Positions 20,432 to 30,496 of a stretch of 64,000 bases of DNA are shown piece after piece. The notes under the pieces were generated by a model that was given only the letters and a program-made list of their open reading frames with translations, did no database searches and was not told where the DNA came from. Where the stretch lies: contig CP136066.1 of NCBI GenBank assembly GCA_032622095.1, forward strand, positions 144,861,559 through 144,925,558, in the 5' to 3' direction. The number at the start of each line of letters is the position of its first letter. Position 1 is the stretch's first letter. The stretch comes from Siphonodentalium dalli (taxonomy: Eukaryota > Mollusca > Scaphopoda > Gadilida > Siphonodentaliidae). A program made the translations under genes and the position numbers.

Positions 20432-20638
20432 ATGAAGTATCAATGTGAAGAGTGCTTAAGTGTCTATGCTTGGCAAGATAGTTTGAAGCGTCATATCAAA
20501 GTTAAACACACACCTTCAGAACAACAACAACAACAACAACAACAACAGTATCATCAGCCACATCAGCCACAACAACAACAACAAATACTTATAAGAGTGA
20601 TGGTTCTTCCAATAATTCGCGATAATGCACGGGTGTGA
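20432..20638 (+). CDS. Small C2H2 finger protein with polyglutamine, right arm
   Basis: 68 residues, identical in plan to the left-arm copy: one C2H2 finger at residues 4-25, a CAA-encoded nine-glutamine tract, a His/Pro/Gln linker, and a C-terminal tail out of frame with the next ORF. It ends TGA 20,636-20,638, nine bases beyond the ATG (20,625) of the following ORF. The gene reads outward from the palindrome axis behind a strong TATA box. Finger proteins of this size are often DNA-binding regulators, but the target is unknown. An intron cannot be excluded, though I found no good donor-acceptor pair that would fuse the two ORFs. Confidence 0.6.
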   Translation: MKYQCEECLSVYAWQDSLKRHIKVKHTPSEQQQQQQQQQYHQPHQPQQQQQILIRVMVLPIIRDNARV

Positions 20639-21227
20639 TTTATGTGGCATTATTTTATCGACGAACTACAATCTACAAAGACATAAACAGATTAAACACG
20701 GAGTTATGTCCGAGACAAAACCAACTCTCTTCGGAGAAGATACCGATGAATCTGACGAAGCGGGTCTAGATTCAGATGAAGATGAACGGGGAACTCTATC
20801 AGATTCAGAGGATGATACTATCGCCGGTAGTAGAACGGTATTCGGCCGTAAGAAAGCTGCGCGATGCGTCAATGAGATGAACACATTCAAAAGTATGATG
20901 AAACGCGTCATCGATGATGTGAAAGCATTGTCTGATAAGTTTGATCAACTGATGGAAGAAGAGGGCGTGTCGGGAGAAGAGGATGATGGAAAAGCTCAGG
21001 TAGAACGCATCGACACAGAGTTTTCTCTCTTTCTCAAAAGTTACAGACGATTGATAGAATACCAGCATCGATTGAAAACATCCCGCATACATAACGCTAT
21101 CATGAAGAAAATGGTCAAACTGACCAAACACGGATATAATAATGAATGGGCTGCGGATGAAGCGATGAGAAAATTCAAGAAACTCTTAGAAGTAAATCTA
21201 ACGGGCGAAGATTCAGACAATGATTAA
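20625..21227 (+). CDS. C2H2 finger / acidic / helical protein, right arm
   Basis: 200 residues, ATG 20,625 to TAA 21,225-21,227. The finger (residues 4-25), acidic segment and helical C-terminal half are as in the left arm. In its own frame a stop lies at 20,613, so the frame opens only 12 bases before the ATG; any fusion with the upstream finger must therefore occur within about 20 bases, or the ATG is used by reinitiation. AATAAA at 21,233-21,238 gives an extremely short 3' region. Tight TATA-to-AATAAA packing is typical of DNA-virus genes rather than animal host genes. Confidence 0.65.
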   Translation: MHGCDLCGIILSTNYNLQRHKQIKHGVMSETKPTLFGEDTDESDEAGLDSDEDERGTLSDSEDDTIAGSRTVFGRKKAARCVNEMNTFKSMMKRVIDDVKALSDKFDQLMEEEGVSGEEDDGKAQVERIDTEFSLFLKSYRRLIEYQHRLKTSRIHNAIMKKMVKLTKHGYNNEWAADEAMRKFKKLLEVNLTGEDSDND

Positions 21228-21232
21228 ATTTC

Positions 21233-21238
21233 AATAAA
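21233..21238 (+). terminator. Polyadenylation signal
   Basis: AATAAA begins five bases after the stop codon of the right-arm finger gene; the mirror signal serves the left-arm gene. Confidence 0.6.
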
Positions 21239-22529
21239 CTTCATCAACATGTTATTCTCGTCTTCGTTATATATCTATAAGTGGGGGAGGGGGTTTCACC
21301 AATATTACATCACGTCCCTTACCGCGTGTCACTTTAACATTCCACACCGTGCGTGTATTATCCCCCTTTAATTATGTCATAGCATTGGTACATAGAAGAC
21401 TGTATAACACTATGCCTATGTCTGTATCTGTTGTCACACCGTGAGTGGATTGTCCGCCTTTAATGATGTCATAGCGTGTGTATATGCAAGACAGTATAAC
21501 CCTATGATAATGCCTGTAGCTGTTGTTGGTAAGATGTGAAATATAAATTTCAAGGTTCAATTCATTCGTGTAGTAATTTTGTATATGTTCAACGCTCTTC
21601 ATTCGTGCGCTTGTATTGTTAACATTCATTCATAATGAGTGCCCCTTTAGAGTGTCTTGTGTTCCTTTAAGATTCAAATACCAATATTACATCACGTCCC
21701 TTGTTTCGTGTCACTTTAACTCCTTGAGTGTATTGCCCCTTCGAATGATGTCATAGCATGGGTACATGTAAGATAGTATAACACTATGACTATGTCTGTA
21801 TCTGTTGTTGGTAAGATGTGAAAATATAAATTTCAGTTCATTCGTGTAGTAATTTCGTATATGTTCAACGCTCTTCATTCGTAAGAGTAATTACCAACTG
21901 GAAGTTGTACTATTTTTGATAAACATCGGATTTGCTCATCAGACGATAAGCTGACAATATTTACGTATGGTCTAATTAGATTCATGCATAAATGTAAGGT
22001 AATTTTTGTTATGGTCAAGTTTTTTGTTAAGACCATGTTCTAACATAGATCGATAAATAAGTTAAAGGTCATTATATTCCACAGTCAAATCTATTGGTGA
22101 TCGAATTTGATAACTATTTTATTGGAACAACTAAGAGTATTATTTACGTGAGATCAATGAGTCCAATTATTATAAATAATAAATTGCAGGCATCGGTGGA
22201 TACCCGATTGCCACATTTAGTGATCACGTGATAAACTGATAAAATGTCCAAGTGACGTACTATAATGAGCACAAAAAAAAAATGAGTTGACCTTCGGCTT
22301 CGTCCCGATTGGGTACTGAGCTGACACCGGGGATAAATTGACCAATGACTGCTATTGTATCCTTTTGACAGATATGTGTGCGCAGACTCGTTTGATGTTC
22401 GCTATCGCATTACTATGTTTTAATAGCCAAGCCTTCACTTCTCGTCTGACTCTCTTACCGTCAAGACCTGTCTACACAGTACTTCTCCGGCAGACTATTC
22501 ATCCACTGATAGGCCTACATACAGGTATG

Positions 22530-23165
22530 CCCATTTTTTTGCTCATTTGCTCATTTTTATTGCTCATTTGCTCATTTTATTGCTCATTTTTTTGCTCATT
22601 TATTTGCTCATTTGCTCATTTTTATTGCTCATTTGCTCATTTTCTTGCTCATTTGCTCATTTTCTTGCTCATTTGCTCATTTTTTTGCTCATTTGCTCAT
22701 TTTTATTGCTCATTTGCTCATTTTCTTGCTCATTTGCTCATTTTTTTGCTCATTTGCTCATTTTTATTGCTCATTTGCTCATTTTCTTGCTCATTTGCTC
22801 ATTTTATTGCTCATTTGCTCATTTTCTTGCTCATTTGCTCATTTTCTTGCTCATTTGCTCATTTTATTGCTCATTTGCTCATTTTCTTGCTCATTTGCTC
22901 ATTTTTTTGCTCATTTGCTCATTTTTATTGCTCATTTGCTCATTTTCTTGCTCATTTGCTCATTTTCTTGCTCATTTGCTCATTTTCTTGCTCATGTGCT
23001 CATTTTTTTGCTCATTTGCTCATTTTTTTGCTCATTTGCTCATTTTTATTGCTCATTTGCTCATTTTCTTGCTCATTTGCTCATTTTCTTGCTCATTTGC
23101 TCATTTTCTTGCTCATGTGCTCATTTTTTTGCTCATTTGCTCATTTTTTTGCTCATTTGCTCATT
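22530..23165. repeat. AGCAAATG minisatellite, right copy
   Basis: Reverse complement of the left array, about 636 bases, so roughly 110 bases longer. Three plus-strand frames are open throughout (up to 295 codons), but the protein is purely repeat-encoded and I do not treat it as a gene. Confidence 0.9.
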
Positions 23166-23875
23166 GATTGGTGCATACTCAAGAGTCATAGACCTAACAT
23201 CCAATGTACGTTAATGGTGTCATAGCGTGGGTACATAGAAGACTGTATAACACTATGCCTATGTCCGTATCTGTTGTCACACCGTGAGTGGATTGTCCGC
23301 CCTTAATGATGTCATAGCGTGTGTACATGCAAGACAGTATAATACTATGATTATGTCTGTAACTGTTGTTGGTAAGATGTGAAATATAAATTTCAAGGTT
23401 CAATTCATTCGTGTAGTAATTTCGTATATGTTCAACGCTCTTCATTCGTGCGCTTGTATTGTTAACATTCATTCATAATGAGTGTCCCTTTAGATCGATA
23501 AATAAGTTAAAAGGTCATTACATTCCACAGTCAAATCTATTGGTGATCGAATTTGATAACTATTTTATTGGAACAACTAAGAGTATTATTCACGTGAGAT
23601 CAATGAGTCCAATTATTATAAATAATATATTGCAGGCATCGGTGGATACCCGATTGCCACATTTAGTGATCACGTGATAAACTGATAAAATGTCCAAAGC
23701 GTAAGTATGAATGTGGGGCGATAAGTGGTTATTACATAATGTTGTTATAACAATGTCATCAAAGCAATTTCTATAATTGAGTGTCCTGGACGTATGCATG
23801 TTTTTGGCTAACTAATTATCGTGTGAATGACACAGTTTATCAACCTTAATTGATACTAACCCGTTTGTTCAGACA

Positions 23876-24268
23876 TTAAATCGATATGTTTTCTGAATAG
23901 CATATAACTGTGAACGGGGAAATAATATAATTCATTTGGTAAAGCAAAGGTGTGAAAGACACATTGTTACCACCAATGTCGCGTGTGTGATTGCGTGTAC
24001 AGCGAATATGACAATTCATTCTGGAGGGTTGTAATTTCACATTACAATTTTCAACCGTTAGTCTCAATACTTCCGATAATTCACGATAATACACACCTGT
24101 CATATGGGATAGAGAGAGTGTAAAGAATAAACGCTCTTTATTATTTATGTAAAAGTAATAGTGTCTATTTTCAGGTATGACAATTATATGAACTGCGTCC
24201 GATAAAACACTGGAATGTATGCATTCATATCGATGGTCACAATGTCCAATAAAGCTATTTCTAAACAT
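23876..24268 (-). CDS. Unassigned 130-codon ORF in right arm
   Basis: Mirror of 15,551-15,943 with a single residue change. No recognised family. If the palindrome is a defective viral genome, this could be a terminal small gene of that virus. Confidence 0.25.
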   Translation of the reverse strand: MFRNSFIGHCDHRYECIHSSVLSDAVHIIVIPENRHYYFYINNKERLFFTLSLSHMTGVYYRELSEVLRLTVENCNVKLQPSRMNCHIRCTRNHTRDIGGNNVSFTPLLYQMNYIISPFTVICYSENISI

Positions 24269-24642
24269 CGATTAATAAATACATTGAAAAATATTTGAAC
24301 AAAAAAAATAACGAAAGATATTACGCGCAAATAATTTAACATTCGACATTTTAATATCGAGATTATCAGAAACCTAAAACTCGTTATAAATTTTTTATTT
24401 AAACTTTTTTTGGAGAAATAATTTTGAGGGTTTTGAAATTTTTTCTTTTGAAATTTTAGGGTTTTGAAATTTTTTGGAAGTTTTTAAATTTTTTGGAAAA
24501 AATAAATTTTGGAAGTTTTGAATTTTTTTTTGGAAAAATAATTTTTGGGTTTTTGATATTTTGGGAATATTTTAGTACAACCAATTTTAGACCCCAAAGA
24601 TTCTATTTTTAGATGTGACACCAACGAGACGCCTATTCTTCT

Positions 24643-24648
24643 TGCCGT
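24643..24648 (+). repeat. Right 6-bp target-site duplication TGCCGT
   Basis: Direct match to 15,171-15,176, immediately after the last base of the right arm. Confidence 0.7.
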
Positions 24649-25570
24649 GTGTTTATCGACGTATATATCCTATCAATGCGTCGATATCACACAGGAAAAA
24701 TATCACATTATATACAATATGCCATATTATATACCACCTGAAAGAGGAAGCTCCAAAACATTGTATTATCAACTTATCCGGTGTTATAAACTGGTTGCGG
24801 TACGACGTGTTTTTGTGCTTAAGTTTCATCTGTATTGTACTGGAAAGCCTATATTATTTTCAATGGGATGGGAATAACTATGTCTTAGTTTGAATTCTGT
24901 TGAATTCTGGGAGCTAGACCGGGGAAATGTTTCTATGATTTCAGCTATTTTCTATTACTCTATGGGCACCTTCTGAGACACAGACGTTCTAAATGGTGAT
25001 GAATTATAGTATTTTAATCATACTTTATGTCATAGATTGTTATTAAAACCGTATATCAGGGCACTATAAACAAATAGTCAGTGACTCGAAAATGAAATGG
25101 GCCCTTAACGTGCTTAACGCGGATACATTCAATGATGCTTCAACATTTGCAAGCTGAACTCTCCGAGAATGTCCTGTAATTCCCATTCCAATCAGCGGCA
25201 TCACACCTCCAACACAGATGTCACTTTCGAGATCAATGATCTAATAGCAAATATTCTTTAGTTGTACTTTGCCCGGGTATACACGAGCACCGGTGACGTA
25301 CATTGACATCACACGCTAAGGACGATGGCACGACAATATTCCACTTATAAATATTGAGCACCGCAGGTAACAACGTTGACCCGCAGCACATGTCGCATTT
25401 CAAAGAATTTTTAAAAGGAACCCACTGATAACCGGCGTTTGGTGTGATCGAAAAACAAATGCGAGTAATTTGAACCCGTGGGCTTGACATTTAAAATGAT
25501 ATTATCTATCTTGACCTGCGCAATTTAATATCGTCGCATCAGTGCTATAAGGTCGTAAGTCCATTTATAA
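24649..25570. other. Unassigned stretch after palindrome
   Basis: Two overlapping open frames (24,615-24,893 and 24,647-24,877) carry no recognisable motif. The remainder is unique AT-rich sequence without clear repeats. Confidence 0.3.
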
Positions 25571-25973
25571 AGGTACTCAATCCGATTAAACACCCCTAAA
25601 TTACTATTTCTTTGGCTTCTGGTGTAAAAAATATGTGATTCGAGTCGAGGAACCTAAGCATCAAAGCTCAGAGTGATCAGATATCGATTTTTGAAGTTTG
25701 CTATTTCAATTGTTTGTGGCCCAGAAATACGTCGTAAAATGGACGGTCTCAAAATTGCGGATGAAGATGGATAGCTCTAAAAATAGGCCATATTTCGTTG
25801 AACAAAATGCTGATAATTAACACGTTTTTGTGGAAATTTGATACCATAGTTGACAGTGGTTAGCATTATTTTGTTGCAATTAATCGATTCTTATAACTAA
25901 AGGGTATTTCGAAGAAATGTTGTTGTTATTGTATCTTGATGATATGGGGACCCTCTGATCGGATTGAGTACCT
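25571..25973. mobile_element. TTAA-type MITE, AGGTACTCAATCCGA termini
   Basis: Left end AGGTACTCAATCCGA and right end TCGGATTGAGTACCT are exact complements. The right flank is TTAA (25,974-25,977); the left is ATAA. Part of the left half recurs at about 36,965-37,090 and part of the right half at 14,705-14,905. The duplicated block around the LINE begins inside its right terminus. Confidence 0.7.
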
Positions 25974-26764
25974 TTAAATTTTCCGAGAAATTCGGGTTTG
26001 AAGTTTTGGTCGCTCAGTTTTCATATTTGCTTTGTTCTCGCCGCTTTGGAACTATGCGAATATTATCCATGACATCGACATACACCTAGATGTGACACTT
26101 CACAGTGTAATATGCACTCCATCCAGGGGGGGGGGGCGAATTTTTTTTTACGAGACGTGAGGTAGGGGGGGGGGGTAGGTGGGTACCCGAGGCCGGAAAC
26201 AGTTTTTGACCACTTTTTTTTGCATTTTTTGTTCATTGACATATTTTCAACTGTTTTAAACATATTTGTTTATATGTTGTGGCTTGTTGCAATATGAGAA
26301 GCACTTTTATATTCAATATTGTTATAATTACCCCCCCCCCCCCCCATAAGTTGATATAAAATGGAAAATAGTGAATATTGTGGGGGTGGGTCCCAAAATT
26401 TTCATTGATTTTATTTTTGCGTGCAATTTTTTTTTATTTTGTCTGTTTCAGCTTGCTTGGCAGTTTTTACAATGAAAATTGTCTAGTTCACGGTGTAGCT
26501 CAATAAAAAAATACTTCCGATAGCTCTAGGGTAGGGTGAACTTAATGCAGTCTGACAATATCAGCTAACAACTCATGACAGAATATTAATTACAATAATT
26601 CTTAGACTCTAAATTTATTCATACAGTTAGTTGATGCATGAGTGTAATGTATGAAATAAGTATTTGTATCAGTGTTTGTACACTAAAATTGATTGCATAT
26701 CAGCATATGTGATACAATTATGGCCATGTGACACTCAACGCAGGGCAACTCATTTTATTTTTAA

Positions 26765-27497
26765 CCCTTCGAACACTATGGCCCCAGAGCATTAGTAGCA
26801 CCCTGGCGCGGGGCTCCCACTCGTTCTGTATCTGTATCTGTAGATATTACAGTGCAGGAACCAATTCTGGTTGTAGACGCACTGGTCCAGGTGCTACCAC
26901 GGCCGAGTGACTTTATAACCCTGTGGTGACTCCAGTAGCGTTCTTTAACGTGCACACACCGAAGCGTGTACACGGGTCAGCCATTAATTTCCGCGCCCGA
27001 TCGGACAGCGTACTGCACCCACGACAACATACCTGGGCAAGTGTTGTAATGGGGGGAAGTCGGCATTTTGCATTCGGATCTTTATTCAGTGATCTCGAAT
27101 GAGACTTTTCAGCCTGACAAACTTGGTATCTGACCGAGTTCTGATTTTTGTCAGAATACCCTGACCAGGTTGTGAACCCCGGTCCGCTAGCACGAGAGAC
27201 CAGTACGCTACCTCTCGGCTATACCGACTTCCCTATCAAATAACCGCCGGTATTCTCAGTGTATCAGCATAATGTATAGTTAATAATATATAGTAGACAC
27301 AGGTAGACATATAATAGTAAATCAAGAGTACAACCGGTATACCGTAAACAGAAGACCAAATTGGAGTTATCTTCCCTACACCAACACAATGACGTTACGC
27401 TTACTGTGACCTCATCTCCACGGTCACATGTCACTAAAGTGCACATCTGTGTATATGGATTTGGCACTAAATTGACCATCCGCGTTAACTCAAAGGG
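26765..27497. mobile_element. TTAA-type element containing a SINE
   Basis: Begins CCCTTCGA after TTAA (26,761-26,764) and ends TCAAAGGG before TTAA (27,498-27,501). Most of the interior is the SINE at 26,770-27,236, so either a SINE entered a MITE or the TTAA element captured it. Confidence 0.6.
26770..27236 (-). mobile_element. tRNA-derived SINE
   Basis: Minus strand: A box TAGCCGAGAGGTAGCG (27,206-27,221) and B-box-like GGTTCACAACC (27,168-27,178) lie at tRNA spacing. A body with CTTTAACGTGCAC-type sequence (its complement near 26,945-26,957) and GGCCGTGGTAGCACCTGG follows. The latter phrase recurs at 2283-2305. The right-hand duplicate is at 34,645-35,111. Confidence 0.6.
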
Positions 27498-28479
27498 TTA
27501 AACAATATTTTAGGCCTAGTCCTAAGTCATAATGCGAGGTCGCGGTCGGTGGCATACATAAAAGCTAATTCATATGCACATTTTCCTTTTTGGTATTACT
27601 ATAGGCTCTAGGCCTACTAGTTGATGCTGGTTGATGTCTGAAAAAAAGATAAATTTAATTTTGTGTAATTTTGTATTCTATTATATAGGCCCTAACACTG
27701 GCCCTAGTTATTTTTTGTTGTCATTCCAGGGGATTCAACATATTTTTCATCTACTCACACAGATGAATAGGCTGGGTTATAAATTTGCCAATATAATCAC
27801 ATCATATTCTACCTTTGTTGATTGCTTAGAGTTCAATTTAGTTGAGATTATCGCTGATTACTGCTGATTATCGCATAAATATCAGCCAAGAAAATATTTG
27901 TCTTGTACATGTTTGTAAACAGGAAGTAACATTTAATTTGGTCTTTCAATATAGAGGGATCAATATAGAGCGGTTGGCCGTTTTTACAGAGGGGACCAAC
28001 ATAAAGCGTTGGGGTTTTTGGGTGGGTGTCTAAAATTTTATGAAAAAAAAAATGCAAGAAAGGGTGGGCGGGTGTAAAAAAATGGCAATGTAAAAAAAAA
28101 CCACCCCCACGTCTAGCAACTTTGTTACGCCCCCCCCCCGCTCCATCGCTAGAAAACGACGAAAACGTGTTTGGAGATACGACTTTTACGGAACATAGTG
28201 CGAGTGCGATTATAATGCTGTATAGTAGGAGATACAACATTGATGCACGCAAACGAAATCGTCGTAATTGTGTGTAATAGTGCCGAATGTAAAAGTTATA
28301 GTTGAAAACTCTCCAGATAATATATTATTATTATATCTTTATTTCCTCCAGATATTGAAGATTTTACAAAGAATATAACATTGTTATGCACAACATAATG
28401 AATAGATATCATTATTAAATTTTATAGAAACAACACAAATAAATATGATAAGCAAGACGTATTTACATTTCTACAATGG

Positions 28480-28850
28480 TGGATATACTGACGATGATGA
28501 TGATGATGATGATGATGATTGTGATGATGTTGAGAACGACGACGTTGATCGATGATGACGATGTTAATGTTGAACATGAGGAAGAAGATGACTATATTGA
28601 TGATGATGATGATAATGATAATTATGATGATGACGATGATGATGATGTACATGATGATGAAGATGATGTTGAAGATGAGGAAATTAGATTATGACGATGA
28701 CGTCAATGGTGACGGTGGCGATGACGACGATGAAGATTATGATGATGACATGGACGACGGCGATGATGATGACGATGATTATGCCGATGGTGGTGACGAC
28801 GACGACGATGATGATAATGATGATGATGATGATGGGCTGACTGATTTGTA
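28480..28850. repeat. GAT/GAC trinucleotide expansion in LINE 3' region
   Basis: Long runs of GAT with GAC, GAA and GGC interruptions produce Asp-rich frames on the plus strand and His-rich frames on the minus strand. I treat the ORFs here as artefacts of the repeat. Confidence 0.8.
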
Positions 28851-28862
28851 TTATTCAATGGA

Positions 28863-29204
28863 CTAGGAAATATTTCTCTGCAAGAGTGCATTGTACCACA
28901 TCCATAATTTGGCAGTAATCGTTACCATGAAGTCCAGAAAGACGTCTATATCATCAACTGCTGTACACATATCACCAGTAATATGAGTCAAATGAAGCAA
29001 GATCATTTCGTCCATTGAAAGATCACCAATCTTGATAAAACATTCTACGCCATAACGATCAATAATATAAAAAAACATATTATTCCGTAGTGATGTCAGG
29101 GAACTGCATTCAATGAGAACGTGCTGTACTTTATCAAGGTACATTTTATAGCAGTTAGGACACTGGATTAGTGCTTCGTTTAAGTACGTTGTTGCATCGA
29201 TCAC
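28863..29204 (-). CDS. LINE ORF2 C-terminal Cys/His segment
   Basis: 113 codons from a GTG in a frame different from the main reverse-transcriptase ORF, whose stop lies 14 bases upstream. It contains Cys-x2-Cys-x7-Asp-x3-His-x4-Cys (residues 15-33), the C-terminal knuckle common in CR1/Jockey-type ORF2 proteins. It is most likely the shifted end of ORF2 and not a separate gene. Confidence 0.6.
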   Translation of the reverse strand: MIDATTYLNEALIQCPNCYKMYLDKVQHVLIECSSLTSLRNNMFFYIIDRYGVECFIKIGDLSMDEMILLHLTHITGDMCTAVDDIDVFLDFMVTITAKLWMWYNALLQRNIS

Positions 29205-29215
29205 AAGAGCTGTGG

Positions 29216-30496
29216 TTAGATAGGAATGTTTATTATGTGAAAAAGATCAGATATGTTTAGGTTGTCATGTACATTCCGAAACCGATTGAATGATGGGTCA
29301 ATTTCCGTTCTAATTTTCCAATCTGACTCGGTTGTGTTTCGAATATTATTTCTCGTTAGCGCCTTCCACGACTCTTTCGAGAGAAATACGCCAGACCTGA
29401 TGTACTCATATACTGCATCAGTCAAGTTGTATTTCACGAGTAATGAAAATACTTCGCCAATAAAAGTTGTTGTCGGGTTCTGTGAGTAAACGTAATCAAA
29501 CAGCCTAGTTTCAAAGATTGTTTTACAAGCCTTTCCAGGCGTTAGTCGACAAAGGGCTCCAAAGAGTGAAATTTTTCTGGCATCAATACTAACTTGAAGT
29601 GGATATGTTCCTAGCAGGCCAGTAACGACATCGGTCCTGCATCGGGCAGGTAGGCCCTGAATACGCTTCAAGCAAAATCTGTGAACTCTTTCGAGCTTGA
29701 TCAAGTTTGAGGCTGATAAGCCACAGAGAAATTCTGAACCGTAAAGTCCACGAGAAAGTACCACTGATTTATATATTACCATTGAACTCTGAGGTGTTAT
29801 GCCTCCTGCGTACAGACCAGCAGTGCTTAACATAAGATATGTCGACCGAATTTTTGAGCTTACACTTTCTGTAAGAGTGTTTGGAAAGTCACTTTTGTGT
29901 AATGGTATGCCCAGGTGCGTGATTGAATCCGTTTTATTAACTGCTATGCCATTTAGCATCCATGTGCGATTGATAGAGGCGTATTTAGATTTCTCATTGA
30001 AGATAATTACCTGACATTTCTGTTGGTTATACATAAATCGCCATTTTTTACTGTAATTGCCACATATATTACACATTTTTTGTATGCCATATGATGAAAG
30101 CGAGAGGAGGGTCATATCATCTGCCTGTGTGGGAGACGAGCAGTTGATATCTCGCAGCCTGAAACCAAAGTTCGAGTGTTCGAGCTCACTGAGCAAACTG
30201 TCTATGTAGATGGCGTAGAAAATCGGAGCGAGGGTACTTCCCTGCCTTGTTCCCTGGCTAATAGATATTATACGTGATGTAAGATTTTCGTGACGTATAT
30301 TGCAGCTCACGCCAGTTAAGAATTGGTTGAATAAACGCAAAAGACCACAATTTGCTCCCCGTTCAAAAAGCTTGTATAGAAGGCCGTTGATCCAGACAGT
30401 ATCAAAGGCTTTGCGTACATCTAGAAAACATGCGAAAAGACGTGAATTATTTTCCCCTGCATACGAAATGCTTTCCTGAATTATGTATGATGACAT
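29216..30496 (-). CDS. LINE reverse transcriptase (ORF2 middle part)
   Basis: 426 codons. Early motifs are FLDVRKAFDTVW (about residues 24-35) and QGTRQGSTLAPIFYAIY (about 80-96). The catalytic block is QADDM (about 123-127), in place of the usual YADD or FADD. The thumb region and a long C-terminal connection follow. The enzyme copies element RNA onto nicked chromosomal DNA (target-primed reverse transcription). The frame joins the endonuclease ORF through a 50-base overlap at an A-rich run (complement of about 30,507-30,516), so the full ORF2 needs one frame change here and another near 29,216. Confidence 0.85.
   Translation of the reverse strand: MSSYIIQESISYAGENNSRLFACFLDVRKAFDTVWINGLLYKLFERGANCGLLRLFNQFLTGVSCNIRHENLTSRIISISQGTRQGSTLAPIFYAIYIDSLLSELEHSNFGFRLRDINCSSPTQADDMTLLSLSSYGIQKMCNICGNYSKKWRFMYNQQKCQVIIFNEKSKYASINRTWMLNGIAVNKTDSITHLGIPLHKSDFPNTLTESVSSKIRSTYLMLSTAGLYAGGITPQSSMVIYKSVVLSRGLYGSEFLCGLSASNLIKLERVHRFCLKRIQGLPARCRTDVVTGLLGTYPLQVSIDARKISLFGALCRLTPGKACKTIFETRLFDYVYSQNPTTTFIGEVFSLLVKYNLTDAVYEYIRSGVFLSKESWKALTRNNIRNTTESDWKIRTEIDPSFNRFRNVHDNLNISDLFHIINIPI

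Larger units (their letters stand above)
15177..24642. mobile_element. 9.5-kb palindromic Polinton-like element
   Basis: Two inverted arms (15,177-19,708 and 19,991-24,642) match from the outermost bases AGAAGAATAGGCG / CGCCTATTCTTCT to the centre. Differences seen are mainly scattered substitutions and repeat-length changes. Both boundaries carry TGCCGT. The 5'-AG end, 6-bp duplication and long inverted termini are published Polinton traits. Each arm carries one compact C2H2 gene pair of a type I recall from the same class of virus-like elements as the cassette at 1-1567. No polymerase B, integrase or ATPase is present, so it is non-autonomous. The central 282 bases hold an extra copy of the right arm's inner end. 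An assembly artefact is possible but would not explain the direct hexamer. Confidence 0.7.
19991..24642 (-). repeat. Right arm of giant palindrome
   Basis: About 4.65 kb, the reverse complement of 15,177-19,708. Small differences include the longer AGCAAATG array, one CAA codon, single-base changes such as 21,001 (GTA for CTA in the finger gene), and one extra T in a homopolymer. This implies either a recent origin or gene conversion between arms. Confidence 0.85.
25959..28325 (+). repeat. 2.37-kb direct repeat, copy 1
   Basis: Nearly identical to 33,835-36,196. Differences I see are a short indel near 27,815, poly-C length changes near 26,331 and 28,130, and isolated substitutions (GGGTGGGCGGG against GGGTGGGTGGG). 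It contains G-runs, a TTAA element with a SINE, and no gene. The two copies abut the LINE exactly. Confidence 0.9.

Noticed and set aside
22338-23225. 295-codon plus-strand ORF in the right arm
   Set aside because: Mirror of the same minisatellite; only the first 65 codons lie outside the repeat and they show no family signature.
15177-24642. A CRISPR array or bacterial origin for the repeated blocks
   Set aside because: Repeat spacing is irregular, the sequence carries TATA/AATAAA signals, SINEs and LINEs, and there are no cas-like genes.
27168-27221. A genuine tRNA gene on the minus strand
   Set aside because: Same reason; it is the head of a SINE and occurs again in the duplicated block.
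28476-28866. Asp-rich and His-rich ORFs resembling acidic or metal-binding proteins
   Set aside because: Products of a GAT/GAC triplet expansion in the LINE 3' region.
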